In this document: piece by piece, positions 35,286-45,451 of the stretch | Layout of the letters: each line of letters starts with the position of its first letter | How positions within the stretch are numbered: the stretch's first letter is position 1 | DNA from: Halomonas sp. | Lineage (GTDB): Bacteria; Pseudomonadota; Gammaproteobacteria; Pseudomonadales; Halomonadaceae | Direction of reading: 5' to 3' | DNA: 64,000 nt | Assembly (NCBI RefSeq): GCF_011050415.1 | Contig: NZ_DRFS01000013.1 | Location: forward strand, 1-64,000 | Notes under the pieces: generated by a model | What the model was told of the DNA's origin: nothing | The model's database searches: none | Seen by the model: the letters and a program-made list of their open reading frames with translations, nothing else | Made by a program: the position numbers and the translations under genes

Positions 35286-35741
35286 CTAGCTGTTCGATGA
35301 ATTAGCCGTTCGGCATGCCTGACAAAGCCCTTGGAGCTCTATCGTTTGGCGCTCAACATTAAAGCCCTGGCGCTGTGCCAAGGCGGCTAACTGCTCACTA
35401 ATCTCATCTAAATGCAGCTCTTCAACATAGCCACACATACGGCAAATAAGTAGCTGAAAGCCGTGAGCATGCTCGGGGCAGGCGCATGCCACGTAGGAGT
35501 TTTGCGACTCGATACGATGCACCAATCCCTGATCAATTAGAAATTCAAGCGCACGATAAACTGTTGGCGGGCGAGCGGCCGCGTGCTCAGTAGAAAGCTT
35601 ATCCAGCAGATCATACGCTTTCAGCCCGCCGCCATTTTCGGCTATCAGCTCGAGCACGCGTCGCCGAATAGGGGTAAACCTCACCCCATTAATATGGCAC
35701 TGAGATTCCGCCTGCTGCAGTAATATATTCGCGTGGGTCAT
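35286..35741 (-). CDS. zur: Fur-family regulator, probably Zur
   Basis: Start placed at ATG 35741; a TTG two codons earlier is also open. The 151-residue protein has the Fur winged helix (VRFTPIRRRVLELIAENGG, YDLLDKLSTEHAAARPPTVYRALEFL) and a dimerisation domain with structural zinc CxxC pairs (ICRMCGYVEE and CQACRTANSS). An additional CACPEHAHGF stretch is His/Cys-rich, as in Zur. No znuABC genes are nearby, so the zinc assignment is by sequence type. The first gene of the operon with hisI and yidD; HisI is a zinc enzyme, which may be meaningful. Confidence 0.75.
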   Translation of the reverse strand: MTHANILLQQAESQCHINGVRFTPIRRRVLELIAENGGGLKAYDLLDKLSTEHAAARPPTVYRALEFLIDQGLVHRIESQNSYVACACPEHAHGFQLLICRMCGYVEELHLDEISEQLAALAQRQGFNVERQTIELQGLCQACRTANSSNS

Positions 35742-35819
35742 GGGCAACTCATTGAATGTTCTTAGCTTCGGCTCTGTATTAGCCTTAGTCTACGCGCTAG
35801 CAAAGGAGGTGTCAGGGCT

Positions 35820-36803
35820 TTATGCCGGCTCGTTAACGACCAGCTCACTCTGCCTGGCAAAATGATGCTGGGCAAACGCCACACGCTCCTTCACAGGCAC
35901 TCCATCGGGCTGGCGTTCAATCAGATCAAGGCGGCGGCGTAAGCCTTCACCATTGGTCATTTGAATAGCCAAGCCTGGTCGGGCGTTAAGCTCAAGAAGC
36001 ATTGGGCCGTATTTACGGTCTAGCACCATATCGGTACCCAGGTAGCCTAACCCGGTCATTTCATAACAGCCTGCCGCCAAATTAAGCAGCGTTTCCCACT
36101 GGGGGACAACTAAACTAGCCAAGTCATGCCCGGTGTCCGGATGGCTAAAGCAGGGCCGATCAAACTGTACAGCTCGCAATGCGGCACCTGTGGCAATATT
36201 TAAGCCAACGCCCACCGCACCTTGGTGCAAGTTAGCCTTGCCGTCAGACGCAGCGGTAGAAAGGCGCATCATCGCCATCACGGGATAGCCCTTGAACACA
36301 ATAACCCGAATATCAGGCACGCCCTCATAGGTGTAATCCATCAAACTTTCGTCAAAATTGATCAGCGTTTCAATGACCGCCACATCAGGGGATCCGCCCA
36401 GCGAGTAGAGGCCTGAAAGAATATTTGAGACATGGCGCTCGATGTCGGCAAGCGTTTGATGCATACCACTGGGCTTGATAAAGACATTATCCTGGACTTT
36501 TTCAATCACCAAAATGCCTTTGCCGCCGCTGCCCTTGGCAGGCTTTATAACAAAGCCTGCATGCCCGGTCAGCATTTGACCTATGTGCTTAACCCCAAAC
36601 TGGGTGGTTACCGTGCCTATTAGTTCCGGCGTTGTAATCCCATGCTGCTGTGCCAGCAGTTTGGTTTTAAGCTTGTCGTCCACTAGCGGATATAGGCGGC
36701 GGCGATTGTAGCGACCAATATAACGAATATTGCGCCGATTCATGCCAATGATGCCTTTATCGCGCAGCCGGGTTGGCCAAGTCCAATTATTGAACCAGCT
36801 CAT
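35820..36803 (-). CDS. Alpha-L-glutamate ligase-like ATP-grasp protein
   Basis: A 327-residue ATP-grasp protein of the RimK-related group. It begins with a distinct region (GIIGMNRRNIRYIGRYNRRR) and then the ATP-grasp domain with FVIKPAKGSGGKGILVI, VPDIRVIVFKGYPVMAMMRL and MVLDRKYGPMLLELNARPGLAIQ. This subgroup normally accompanies a 7TM transglutaminase-like protein and a retropepsin-like protease, as here. It may add an amino acid or peptide to an unknown acceptor. Its start overlaps the stop of the upstream gene by 4 bases. Confidence 0.88.
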   Translation of the reverse strand: MSWFNNWTWPTRLRDKGIIGMNRRNIRYIGRYNRRRLYPLVDDKLKTKLLAQQHGITTPELIGTVTTQFGVKHIGQMLTGHAGFVIKPAKGSGGKGILVIEKVQDNVFIKPSGMHQTLADIERHVSNILSGLYSLGGSPDVAVIETLINFDESLMDYTYEGVPDIRVIVFKGYPVMAMMRLSTAASDGKANLHQGAVGVGLNIATGAALRAVQFDRPCFSHPDTGHDLASLVVPQWETLLNLAAGCYEMTGLGYLGTDMVLDRKYGPMLLELNARPGLAIQMTNGEGLRRRLDLIERQPDGVPVKERVAFAQHHFARQSELVVNEPA

Positions 36804-38323
36804 GACGGTTTCTCGTCGTCAGTAATTGGCTTAAAGCGACGGAGCTCAAGCAGGCGGTAGCCAGTGTAATTACCCAGAATAAGGATCAACGCCATCAAGA
36901 TTAACTGCACGCCCAGGAAGTTGAACGTAATGTGGCGCACCCAGGGGTTGTTCATCGCAAGGTAAGCAAGAACAGCGGTTATCAAACTCCCCCCACCTTG
37001 AATCAGCACCTGTTTGGGACCCTCTTCTTCCCAAAGAATCGACATCCGCTCGATAGTCCAGGCAAGAATAATCATTGGGAAGAAGGTGATCGTAAGGCCC
37101 GCACTAAGCCCCATACGATAGGCCAGTACGGTAAAGATTGAGATAATGGCAATGACCGTAATGATGACCGCCGACACCCTAGCTACAAGCAACAAGTTCA
37201 AGTAGGAAAGATAGTTACGAATCACCAAGCCAATCGCCACAATCAGCAGAAAGCCAATTAACCCCGTCATCAGCGTGGTTTGAATAAAGGCGAGGGCGAT
37301 CAACACCGGCATAAAGGTGCCGGATGTTTTGATCCCCACCAATACGCGCAAGAACACCACCATCAGTGCACCGATAGGGATCAGCAAGATGGTCTGGAAC
37401 AGCGCCTGCTCCTCCAGCGGAAGGCTGTGGATTGAGAAGTTAAGCAGCGTGTCGTCAGAGTAATGATTGCGCACGGCCGCTGAGGCTGGTTGATCATGGG
37501 TCATCATTGAGAAAGAGACCCGTGAATTCGAACCACCTTGTACTTCCAAGACGGCTCGGCCACCCGTTTCCCAAAGCAGTAGATTATCTGGCCGACCTTG
37601 CTCGCCAGTGAGAGGATGGAAAATTGACCATTGATCACCTTCCTCGTTAAACACCTGAATCCAGCTGCTTAGGGCCTGTCGGCGACGTCCATCTTCCAGT
37701 AACAAACCACTCACTTCACGGGCCGACACGTCCGCCTCATTAAGCAAACGCACGACCAGGGCGGCTGGGTTTTCCTGAGTCAGCAGCAATCGCGCGTTTT
37801 CACTTTGACGATCACCATTAATATCGCGGATCAACTCACGGGCAAAGGTCGCGTTATTTGCACTGCGTGCCCAGGCTTGATCAATCAACTGGCTAGCCGC
37901 TGAATCGTAGGGACTTTGCCAAGGTGTTACTGCGGTCAGCTCAGGCGGCGTTTGAACTGGTGAACGGGCATCTTGTGAGACCAACATCTGCACCGAGTAG
38001 TACAGCTGTTGTCCGCCCGTTGCGTTACGAATAGTCCATTGAGCAGTACGGCCTAATTCATCGGCCCTGTAAGCAAGCCCATAGCCTGACGATGCCGTAT
38101 TCTCAGTTAATACACGGAAACCTGCCTGATGAGAAGGCAGCGCCATGTCAACCTGTACCGGGCCATCCTGGGCATTAAAGGTAATAACAGCCTCAATTTC
38201 CCACACCTGACGCTGCTCACCAGGTAACCAAGGAATTTCAAACTGCACATGGCGATGTACGCTGGTAGCAATACCCGCAATTAACAGCAGGCCGACAATA
38301 ATATAAAACATTAACCGTGACAT
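36800..38323 (-). CDS. Inactive transglutaminase-like protein with seven membrane helices
   Basis: A 507-residue protein: an N-terminal membrane anchor (about 5-22), a long periplasmic domain (about 25-300) related to the inactive transglutaminase (UUP1) family, and a C-terminal block of about seven membrane helices (about 310-490, QTILLIPIGALMVVFLRVL, GTFMPVLIALAFIQTTLMTG). It sits between the ATP-grasp gene (4-base overlap) and the protease gene (38-base gap). Probably an inner-membrane receptor or scaffold for the other two products. The catalytic Cys-His-Asp triad of active transglutaminases is not evident. Confidence 0.85.
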   Translation of the reverse strand: MSRLMFYIIVGLLLIAGIATSVHRHVQFEIPWLPGEQRQVWEIEAVITFNAQDGPVQVDMALPSHQAGFRVLTENTASSGYGLAYRADELGRTAQWTIRNATGGQQLYYSVQMLVSQDARSPVQTPPELTAVTPWQSPYDSAASQLIDQAWARSANNATFARELIRDINGDRQSENARLLLTQENPAALVVRLLNEADVSAREVSGLLLEDGRRRQALSSWIQVFNEEGDQWSIFHPLTGEQGRPDNLLLWETGGRAVLEVQGGSNSRVSFSMMTHDQPASAAVRNHYSDDTLLNFSIHSLPLEEQALFQTILLIPIGALMVVFLRVLVGIKTSGTFMPVLIALAFIQTTLMTGLIGFLLIVAIGLVIRNYLSYLNLLLVARVSAVIITVIAIISIFTVLAYRMGLSAGLTITFFPMIILAWTIERMSILWEEEGPKQVLIQGGGSLITAVLAYLAMNNPWVRHITFNFLGVQLILMALILILGNYTGYRLLELRRFKPITDDEKPS

Positions 38324-38361
38324 GGAGATTCCTTTCAGCGTGAAGCGCCAGGGGAGAGCAG

Positions 38362-39198
38362 TTACTCTTCGTTATCATCTTCATCAGCTGCTTCATCTTC
38401 AGCAGCTTGATCGGCTGGCTCACCACCAGGGAATTCGGGGCGATCATGCAAATAGGTATCAGCCACATCAATCAAGGCGATATCCATTAAGAAACGGCGG
38501 CCGAGCAGCACCGGATAGACCAAGTGAGTGCGGTCATTAAGGGTAAACTCTACATTTTCGCTAATAGGACCTAGCGTCATCAACAGCGAAATAACGGGCC
38601 GTGACTCTTCACCTGAGGCCTGAAGAATCCGCACCCGCCGCTCGATGGGAGCCTCAATCCACTCATCGCGTTGAGACTCAACCACAACATCGTCTTCGTT
38701 AAGCGCGAGCTTAAAGCGCACCCAATCTTCACCATCCCGCTCAAAACGGGTGATATCTTTTGCAGAGAGCGACGAGGTATTGGCGCCAGAATCAACTCGT
38801 GCTTGTAGATAGGTGCCAACCCCAGGGAAACCAACCCACTCGCTACGACCTACCAGTGTTTTAGTGGTCAGCGCATCATCGACTTCACACTCTTCACGGA
38901 TGATGATGGGATCTTCATCACGCGCCTCAAGCTGCTGTACATCTTGGCGTAGATAGCGCAATAGACTGCCTACTTCACGCATATCAGCGGTCAATACCTG
39001 CTGCTGATCCAATTGACGCGACTGGAATTCAGACTGAGCATTACATTGCTGGGTCAACTGACTTTCCAATTCCAGGATGCGAGCATTAAATGACGCTTCG
39101 CTTAACGGCGGCGGGTCATTGGATTCCGGCTGGGTAACTGCACAGCCTGCGATCGAAAGCGACAAGCCAGCCATTAGCCACAAAACACCTGGGCGCAT
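38362..39198 (-). CDS. Retropepsin-like aspartic protease (RimK-associated 'ATP-dependent zinc protease'), lipoprotein
   Basis: Start placed at 39198, giving MRPGVLWLMAGLSLSIAGCA, a lipoprotein signal with lipobox IAGC (Cys19); the frame is open 30 codons further. Mature protein: a coiled region (about 30-95), then the protease domain (about 115-255) with the active-site ARVDSGANTSSL (Asp136), as in retropepsins. The C-terminal 20 residues are strongly acidic. Databases often call the family an ATP-dependent zinc protease, though the DSG motif argues for an aspartic protease. First gene of the three-gene operon, beside ectoine synthesis, consistent with an osmotic or envelope role. Confidence 0.85.
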   Translation of the reverse strand: MRPGVLWLMAGLSLSIAGCAVTQPESNDPPPLSEASFNARILELESQLTQQCNAQSEFQSRQLDQQQVLTADMREVGSLLRYLRQDVQQLEARDEDPIIIREECEVDDALTTKTLVGRSEWVGFPGVGTYLQARVDSGANTSSLSAKDITRFERDGEDWVRFKLALNEDDVVVESQRDEWIEAPIERRVRILQASGEESRPVISLLMTLGPISENVEFTLNDRTHLVYPVLLGRRFLMDIALIDVADTYLHDRPEFPGGEPADQAAEDEAADEDDNEE

Positions 39199-39422
39199 AA
39201 CGAGAGATATCCTTGGACAATAAGTGGAAGAATGATAAGGAGAAGGGAGACTAGTGTCCAACGCCATCACCGTTTTTTGGGCACTCACTTTACTTGATTT
39301 AACATAATATATATTAAGCGAACTGATAGAGTGCTGTTACAGTCGGTCTCACTGATACCTTATGCATGCAAAATACTCTACAGTGATTATACGACCATTA
39401 ATCTCCATACAGGAATATCGTC

Positions 39423-39959
39423 ATGATTCGATCACTCCGTTTAGGCTTCTTGACACTGCTCTTCCTATTAGTCGGCTGCGCTGGCGTGGATATTGAAGAC
39501 TATGCTGATTCTGAACCTAGGCTTGATATCGCCGAGTATTTTACCGGCACGACCCGAGCCTGGGGCATGGTGCAGGATTACTCCGGCGAGGTACAGCGGC
39601 GTTTTACCGTGGACATCGATGGCACTTATGAAAATGGCACCCTAACACTCGATGAGTCCTTCCTGTTTTCAGATGGTGAAACAGACCAGCGAGTTTGGAC
39701 ATTTGAACGAATCGATGAGCACAACTGGGTCGGCACTGCCAATGATGTAGATGAACGTGTTGAAGCACGCCAGTATGGCCATGCGTTCCATATGCGCTAT
39801 CCATTAGCTATTGAGATCGACGGACGCATGATCACCTTTACTATGGATGACTGGATGTACCTGCAGCCAGATGGTCGCTTGATCAACCGGACCGCCATGC
39901 GCAAATTCGGCTTCAAGTTAGGCGAAATCACCCTTGTATTTGAACAAACGGAAACTTAA
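39423..39959 (+). CDS. DUF3833 lipoprotein
   Basis: A 178-residue protein with a lipoprotein signal (lipobox LVGC, Cys19) and a DUF3833 domain: IAEYFTGTTRAWGMVQDYSG, RRFTVDIDGTYENGTLTLDE, and DWMYLQPDGRLINRTAMRKF. The fold is probably a small lipocalin-like barrel; the function is unknown. AGGA precedes the ATG. Homologues in marine gammaproteobacteria often lie near lipid or cyclopropane-fatty-acid genes, which are not seen here. A strong terminator follows. Confidence 0.85.
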   Translation: MIRSLRLGFLTLLFLLVGCAGVDIEDYADSEPRLDIAEYFTGTTRAWGMVQDYSGEVQRRFTVDIDGTYENGTLTLDESFLFSDGETDQRVWTFERIDEHNWVGTANDVDERVEARQYGHAFHMRYPLAIEIDGRMITFTMDDWMYLQPDGRLINRTAMRKFGFKLGEITLVFEQTET

Positions 39960-39984
39960 AAAAAACCACACATTTGACGAGTAA

Positions 39985-40024
39985 TCAAAAAAAGCAGCCT
40001 GCTTTCAGCTAGGCTGCTTTTTTC
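39985..40024. terminator. Bidirectional terminator
   Basis: aaaaaaagcagcct (to about 40000) pairs with aggctgcttttttt (about 40011-40023), with A-run and T-run on the two sides. It lies between the convergent DUF3833 gene and ectC, and can end both transcripts. Confidence 0.88.
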
Positions 40025-40057
40025 TATTTCAGGCGTGCGCTACATCTCTAGCCGATG

Positions 40058-40450
40058 TTATTCAGATGCTGCGTAAGAACCATCTTCCTGGTGCACTTCA
40101 TTACCCGTAATTGGCGGCGTAAATACACACGCAACGGTCATCCCTTTTTCTTTACCACGCAGAAGGTGCTCATCGTGCTGATCTAACAGATAGATATCAC
40201 CTGCTTTGATCGGCCAGATTTTACCGTCGGCTAGGGTTTCTACTTCGCCCTCGCCTTCGTAGCAAAATACGGCTTCATAGTGATTTTTATAATGAATATG
40301 CGTCTCAGTACCAGGAAATATGCGGGTAATATGGAACGAGAAACCTGCATTATCGTTGGCCAGAACAAGCCGCGTGCTATCCCAGTTGCCGTTTTCGGCG
40401 GTCACTAAACGATCTGTTTTACGTGCTTCTTCAAGATTACGAACGATCAT
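40058..40450 (-). CDS. ectC: L-ectoine synthase
   Basis: A 130-residue cupin of standard EctC length. [21 protein letters not shown] is the family N-terminus; metal ligands are in [24 protein letters not shown] and [12 protein letters not shown]. It closes N-gamma-acetyl-diaminobutyrate to ectoine. GGAG precedes the ATG. Last gene of ectABC, 103 bases after ectB. In H. elongata a separate sigma-54 promoter has been reported before ectC; I could not see a clean TGGCAC-N5-TTGC site here. Confidence 0.97.
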   Translation of the reverse strand: MIVRNLEEARKTDRLVTAENGNWDSTRLVLANDNAGFSFHITRIFPGTETHIHYKNHYEAVFCYEGEGEVETLADGKIWPIKAGDIYLLDQHDEHLLRGKEKGMTVACVFTPPITGNEVHQEDGSYAASE

Positions 40451-40553
40451 AGGATTACTCCATTGCAGAGCGGCTGGCGATTACCAACCGCTGTCTCCCT
40501 AACCAAAACGCTAAATACTACTATAAGTATTACTACTAGCTATTAATGCTAGG

Positions 40554-41900
<1,347 letters not shown>

Positions 41901-41923
41901 CTAATTCAGTACTAAGACGCGAA

Positions 41924-42502
41924 TTAGAAGCGGTCTGTTTGGAAGGGACCAATACGGACCAAGTTTTCCGGGTCATGCTCTCCCCCGAGCTGTTCGGTAG
42001 AGAAGTATTCTCGACTATTTAGTGGAGCGTGCCAGCGTGAAGCTAAGCGACGAAACAACCCCCATGAGGCAAGGTTGTCAGGCGTAATAGTTGTTTCTAA
42101 ATGGTGTACATCATCAAGCTCATCCCGCGACATGATCGCTTCAACTAAGCGACGGGCAAGGCCAGTCCCACGCGCTTTTTCTCCTACCGCAACTTGCCAT
42201 AAAAAGTAGGTATCTGGCGCATTGTCTTTTACATAGCCGGACACGAAACCAACGATTTCACCCTCTTCGTTAGTCGCTATTGCACAGGTGTCTCGAAATT
42301 GGGTTGCTAACAATAAGTAGGCATAAGCAGAGTTTACATCCAACGGTGGACACGCTTTGACAAGCTCATAGATACCCCAGCCGTCATCTGCATTCGGCTT
42401 ACGGATATACAGAGGTGTCTCTGCATGACCGACCACAGCGTCAGCAACGGTTGGCCGGGCAAGGTCGGCAGAAGGTGTAAAAGGCTGCGTGGGTGCACTC
42501 AT
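41924..42502 (-). CDS. ectA: L-2,4-diaminobutyrate acetyltransferase
   Basis: A 192-residue GNAT enzyme. The acetyl-CoA motif A reads VGEKARGTGLARRLVEAIM, and the family-specific LETTITPDNLASWGLFRRLA follows. It acetylates the gamma-amino group of diaminobutyrate. First gene of ectABC; a well-formed sigma-70 promoter lies 33-61 bases upstream. No ectD hydroxylase or ectoine-specific aspartokinase gene is adjacent. Confidence 0.96.
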   Translation of the reverse strand: MSAPTQPFTPSADLARPTVADAVVGHAETPLYIRKPNADDGWGIYELVKACPPLDVNSAYAYLLLATQFRDTCAIATNEEGEIVGFVSGYVKDNAPDTYFLWQVAVGEKARGTGLARRLVEAIMSRDELDDVHHLETTITPDNLASWGLFRRLASRWHAPLNSREYFSTEQLGGEHDPENLVRIGPFQTDRF

Positions 42503-42534
42503 GGTTATGCTTCGCTGTGGCGAATTTGAGCGCC

Positions 42535-42563
42535 ATTATAACAGCTGATTATGAGCAATTCAA
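42535..42563 (-). promoter_or_regulatory. Sigma-70 promoter of ectABC
   Basis: Read on the minus strand: TTGAAT (42563-42558), a 17-base spacer, then TATAAT (42540-42535), a perfect -10 hexamer, about 33 bases before the ectA start codon. It is the best promoter match noticed in the window. Osmotic control, known for ectABC promoters of halomonads, would have to act on this or on an overlapping site. Confidence 0.75.
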
Positions 42564-42669
42564 AAATCATATTATTCACCACCCTGTTTTGCATAATTTC
42601 TTGTTATATGAAATAGCATCACTTGCCCACTGAAAACATAAACACCGACTAGTTAGCTGCGCTAATTAT

Positions 42670-44052
42670 TTATCTGCGCGTCAGGGTCCGCAGCGTAACA
42701 AACTCTTCTGCGCCTGTAGGATGGATGCCAACGGTGCGGTCAAAATCTGCTTTTGTTAAGCCTGCGCGCACAGCGATTGCAATACCCTGTATCACTTCGC
42801 CTGCCTCTTCTCCCACCATATGAGCGCCTACCACCACATCCGTTGCATCGTCCACTATCAGCTTCATTAAGGTACGTTCGTGACTACCAGATAGGGTGTG
42901 CTTCAAGGCACGGAAATCAGTGCTATAAACGCGAATATCAGAAAATTTCGCTCGTGCGGCCTCTTCGGAAAGTCCCACTGTACCGATATTAGGATGGCAG
43001 AAAACAGCGGTTGGAATGGTGCTGTAATCCAAAGGTTTCGGCACCGTATCCCTAAAGTGGTGATCCACTAACTGCATAGCTTCTGCCAATGCAACCGGGG
43101 TCAATTCTGGCCCTGCGGTTAAGTCACCTAGTGCAAGAATTGAAGGCAGCGCCGTTTCGAAACGCTCGTTGACGGGAATTTTACCCTGCTTGTCTAGTGT
43201 TAACCCGAGAGCTTCAAGGCCAAGATCGCTTACATTAGCGTGTCGGCCAGTAGCGGCCAGCACCACGTCTACTTCAAGCATCTCACCCGTGGTGAGATAA
43301 ACATTATAAGCAGTCTCAGTAGCCTCAATACGCTCAATGTTAGTGTTGAAGTGAAGGTTTACGCCTTTGCGCTCCATCTCAGCGCGGGTGAATTCACGCA
43401 CCTGCTGGTCAAACCCTTTTAAAAACAGTTCGCTGCGGTAGATAAGGTGCGTTTCACTTCCCAAGCCATTAAAAATACTCGAGAACTCAACGGCAATATA
43501 GCCTCCCCCAAGTACCAAAAAGCGCTTAGGAAAGTTATCCAGATCAAAAATTTGGTTTGAATTTAATGCATGTTCACTGCCAGGAAAATCGGGTACCCAT
43601 GGCCAGCCACCCGTAGCCAGCAAAATTTTGTGTGCTGTTACGGGCGTATCGCCTTGATCGTTTTTTAGCATTACCGTGTGGGCATCCACTACCCGGGCTC
43701 GGGCATTGAACAAGGTGACCCCAGCGCCTTCCAGCAAACGTTGATAAATACCGTTAAGGCGTTTGATTTCACTAATTTTGTTATCACGTAAGGTAGCCCA
43801 ATCGAAACTTGCTGGGCCAGGCAGCTGCCAACCGAAGCCAGCGGCATCGTCAAAACTGTCATGAAAATGCGCTGCATAGGAATAAAGTTTCTTAGGCACG
43901 CAACCAACGTTAACGCAGGTTCCGCCCAGATAACGATCTTCCGCAATGGCGACCTTAGCACCTGTTGCCGCAGCCATCCGCGCAGCACGGACGCCGCCAG
44001 ATCCTGCCCCGATGACCAGAAGGTCGTATTCGTATTCAGTAACGTCTGTCAT
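42670..44052 (-). CDS. gorA: Glutathione-disulfide reductase
   Basis: A 460-residue flavoprotein disulfide reductase. LLVIGAGSGGVRAARMAA binds FAD, GGTCVNVGCVPKK carries the redox pair Cys46/Cys51, RFLVLGGGYIAVEFSSIF is the NADPH site, and VGIHPTGAEEF holds the catalytic His. The lack of lipoamide-type features and the overall match favour glutathione over dihydrolipoamide or mercury. It keeps glutathione reduced with NADPH. Single gene between ectABC and the carbonic anhydrase. Confidence 0.92.
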   Translation of the reverse strand: MTDVTEYEYDLLVIGAGSGGVRAARMAAATGAKVAIAEDRYLGGTCVNVGCVPKKLYSYAAHFHDSFDDAAGFGWQLPGPASFDWATLRDNKISEIKRLNGIYQRLLEGAGVTLFNARARVVDAHTVMLKNDQGDTPVTAHKILLATGGWPWVPDFPGSEHALNSNQIFDLDNFPKRFLVLGGGYIAVEFSSIFNGLGSETHLIYRSELFLKGFDQQVREFTRAEMERKGVNLHFNTNIERIEATETAYNVYLTTGEMLEVDVVLAATGRHANVSDLGLEALGLTLDKQGKIPVNERFETALPSILALGDLTAGPELTPVALAEAMQLVDHHFRDTVPKPLDYSTIPTAVFCHPNIGTVGLSEEAARAKFSDIRVYSTDFRALKHTLSGSHERTLMKLIVDDATDVVVGAHMVGEEAGEVIQGIAIAVRAGLTKADFDRTVGIHPTGAEEFVTLRTLTRR

Positions 44053-44234
44053 CGTTTACTCCTATTCATTTAGCATTCAGGGCGCTCATAGCACACCCGT
44101 ACCCTACCCGCGCTTGTTGACCTGGCCGACGGGGAAGGTTAAAACCATTCGTCTATTTTATACTTACAACAGCTTATACTTATTGCTGTTTTAGATCCGT
44201 TTTCCGGCCTGCCCTTAATATCATTGGAGACTCT

Positions 44235-44882
44235 ATGTCTGACCCTATTGCGACGCTACTGGATAATAATCGCGCCTGGGCTGAACGCATGTGCGAAGAA
44301 GACCCCGAGTACTTTAAGCGTCTCTCCAATCAGCAAAACCCTGACTATTTATGGATTGGCTGTTCAGATAGCCGAGTGCCCGCTAACCAAATCATTGCGC
44401 TCCCGCCTGGTGAAGTTTTTGTCCACCGTAATGTCGCCAATTTGCTCCACCATACCGACATGAATGCACTTTCAGTGGTTCAGTATGCGGTCGATGTCCT
44501 GAAAGTCAGCCATGTGATGATTGTCGGACATTATGGTTGCGGCGGCATTAAGGCTGCCATGATGGGTGGTGAGTGTGGCGTGGTCGATTATTGGCTACAC
44601 TCGGTGCGCGAACAGTACACCCGCCACCGAGACACACTTGATCACCTACCCATGGATGAACAGATTGATCGTATGTGTGAGCTTAACGTTAAAGCCCAGG
44701 TCAATAGCCTGTGCCGCACCAAAATCTTGCAGCGTGCCTGGCAGCGTGGCCAGGAAATAGCAGTCCATGGCTGGGTGTACGGTTTGAGCGACGGCCGTGT
44801 TAAAGATCTCAATTGCACCATCAGCGGTTTAGAACAAGTTGAAACGCTCTACCGTATTGATCGTTTACAAAAAGGCGATTAA
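44235..44882 (+). CDS. can: Beta-class carbonic anhydrase
   Basis: A 215-residue beta carbonic anhydrase. Zinc ligands are Cys43 (IGCSDSRVP), His99 and Cys102 (VGHYGCGGI), with the Asp45/Arg47 dyad present. Length and sequence match the E. coli Can group. It interconverts carbon dioxide and bicarbonate for carboxylases. Monocistronic; the stop is followed by a small hairpin (44901-44921) shared with the convergent cytochrome gene. Confidence 0.95.
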   Translation: MSDPIATLLDNNRAWAERMCEEDPEYFKRLSNQQNPDYLWIGCSDSRVPANQIIALPPGEVFVHRNVANLLHHTDMNALSVVQYAVDVLKVSHVMIVGHYGCGGIKAAMMGGECGVVDYWLHSVREQYTRHRDTLDHLPMDEQIDRMCELNVKAQVNSLCRTKILQRAWQRGQEIAVHGWVYGLSDGRVKDLNCTISGLEQVETLYRIDRLQKGD

Positions 44883-44900
44883 ACGCTTTTACAGCGTCTG

Positions 44901-44921
44901 CCGTTTTGCTAATTAAAACGG
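44901..44921. terminator. Short hairpin between convergent genes
   Basis: ccgtttt (44901-44907) and aaaacgg (44915-44921) with a 7-base loop, overlapping the last codons of the cytochrome c' gene. The T and A runs lie inside the stem. It may stop transcription weakly from both sides. Confidence 0.4.
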
Positions 44922-45451
44922 TAGGCGCGATGACAGCTTCGACAGCTTGTTGCCACATCTGACAACGCCCGCGCCGCGCCACGGTAATCTTCCTGGTGAG
45001 CGGCTTCAACCAAGATGCTAACCTTGCTTTCAAGGTCAGCAAATCCAGCACTAAACGCATCCCACTCTTCCCAGATAGCCGGCCTTGCCTCCGACCCACT
45101 GCCATGGGTGCCTGCTATAAAAGCGGCTAATAAGTGCTCGGCATGGGCGCGCTCCTGAAGCTCAACTAAGCGTGGTGCAGCAGCGTCAACATCTTGGTTA
45201 TTAACCAGATCGAAGCGCAGTTGGCGCACTAAACTCTCGATGTCTTTCAGCTCTTCTCTACGCCAAATCACCGCTTCCCGCTCACTTGAGAAAGGTGTGT
45301 CGCTAACGCTCTGAGGCATAGTGAGCGCAGCTGTTGCTTCGTCGCTCCCCCAAGAAAGCGGAGCAACGAAGAGTAGCGTCAACACACTAGCTAACGCGCT
45401 TATTTTGACCCGCGTCTGTTGTCTAAATAAAGACTGAAAATCAACCTGCAT
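44909..45451 (-). CDS. Cytochrome c'-type protein
   Basis: A 180-residue exported protein with a signal segment (about 15-35, ending SWG), a mostly helical body and one haem-binding motif CRSCH (Cys170, Cys173, His174) close to the C-terminus, the layout of cytochrome c' four-helix proteins. Such proteins bind NO or take part in periplasmic electron transfer. The first codons overlap the msrA end by 11 bases, implying co-expression with msrA. Similarity to classic cytochrome c' is by architecture; the subfamily is uncertain. Confidence 0.72.
   Translation of the reverse strand: MQVDFQSLFRQQTRVKISALASVLTLLFVAPLSWGSDEATAALTMPQSVSDTPFSSEREAVIWRREELKDIESLVRQLRFDLVNNQDVDAAAPRLVELQERAHAEHLLAAFIAGTHGSGSEARPAIWEEWDAFSAGFADLESKVSILVEAAHQEDYRGAARALSDVATSCRSCHRAYRFN

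Noticed and set aside
40451-40553. Sigma-54 promoter ahead of ectC, as reported in H. elongata
   Set aside because: No GG-N10-GC pair of the required type with good -24/-12 elements was visible.
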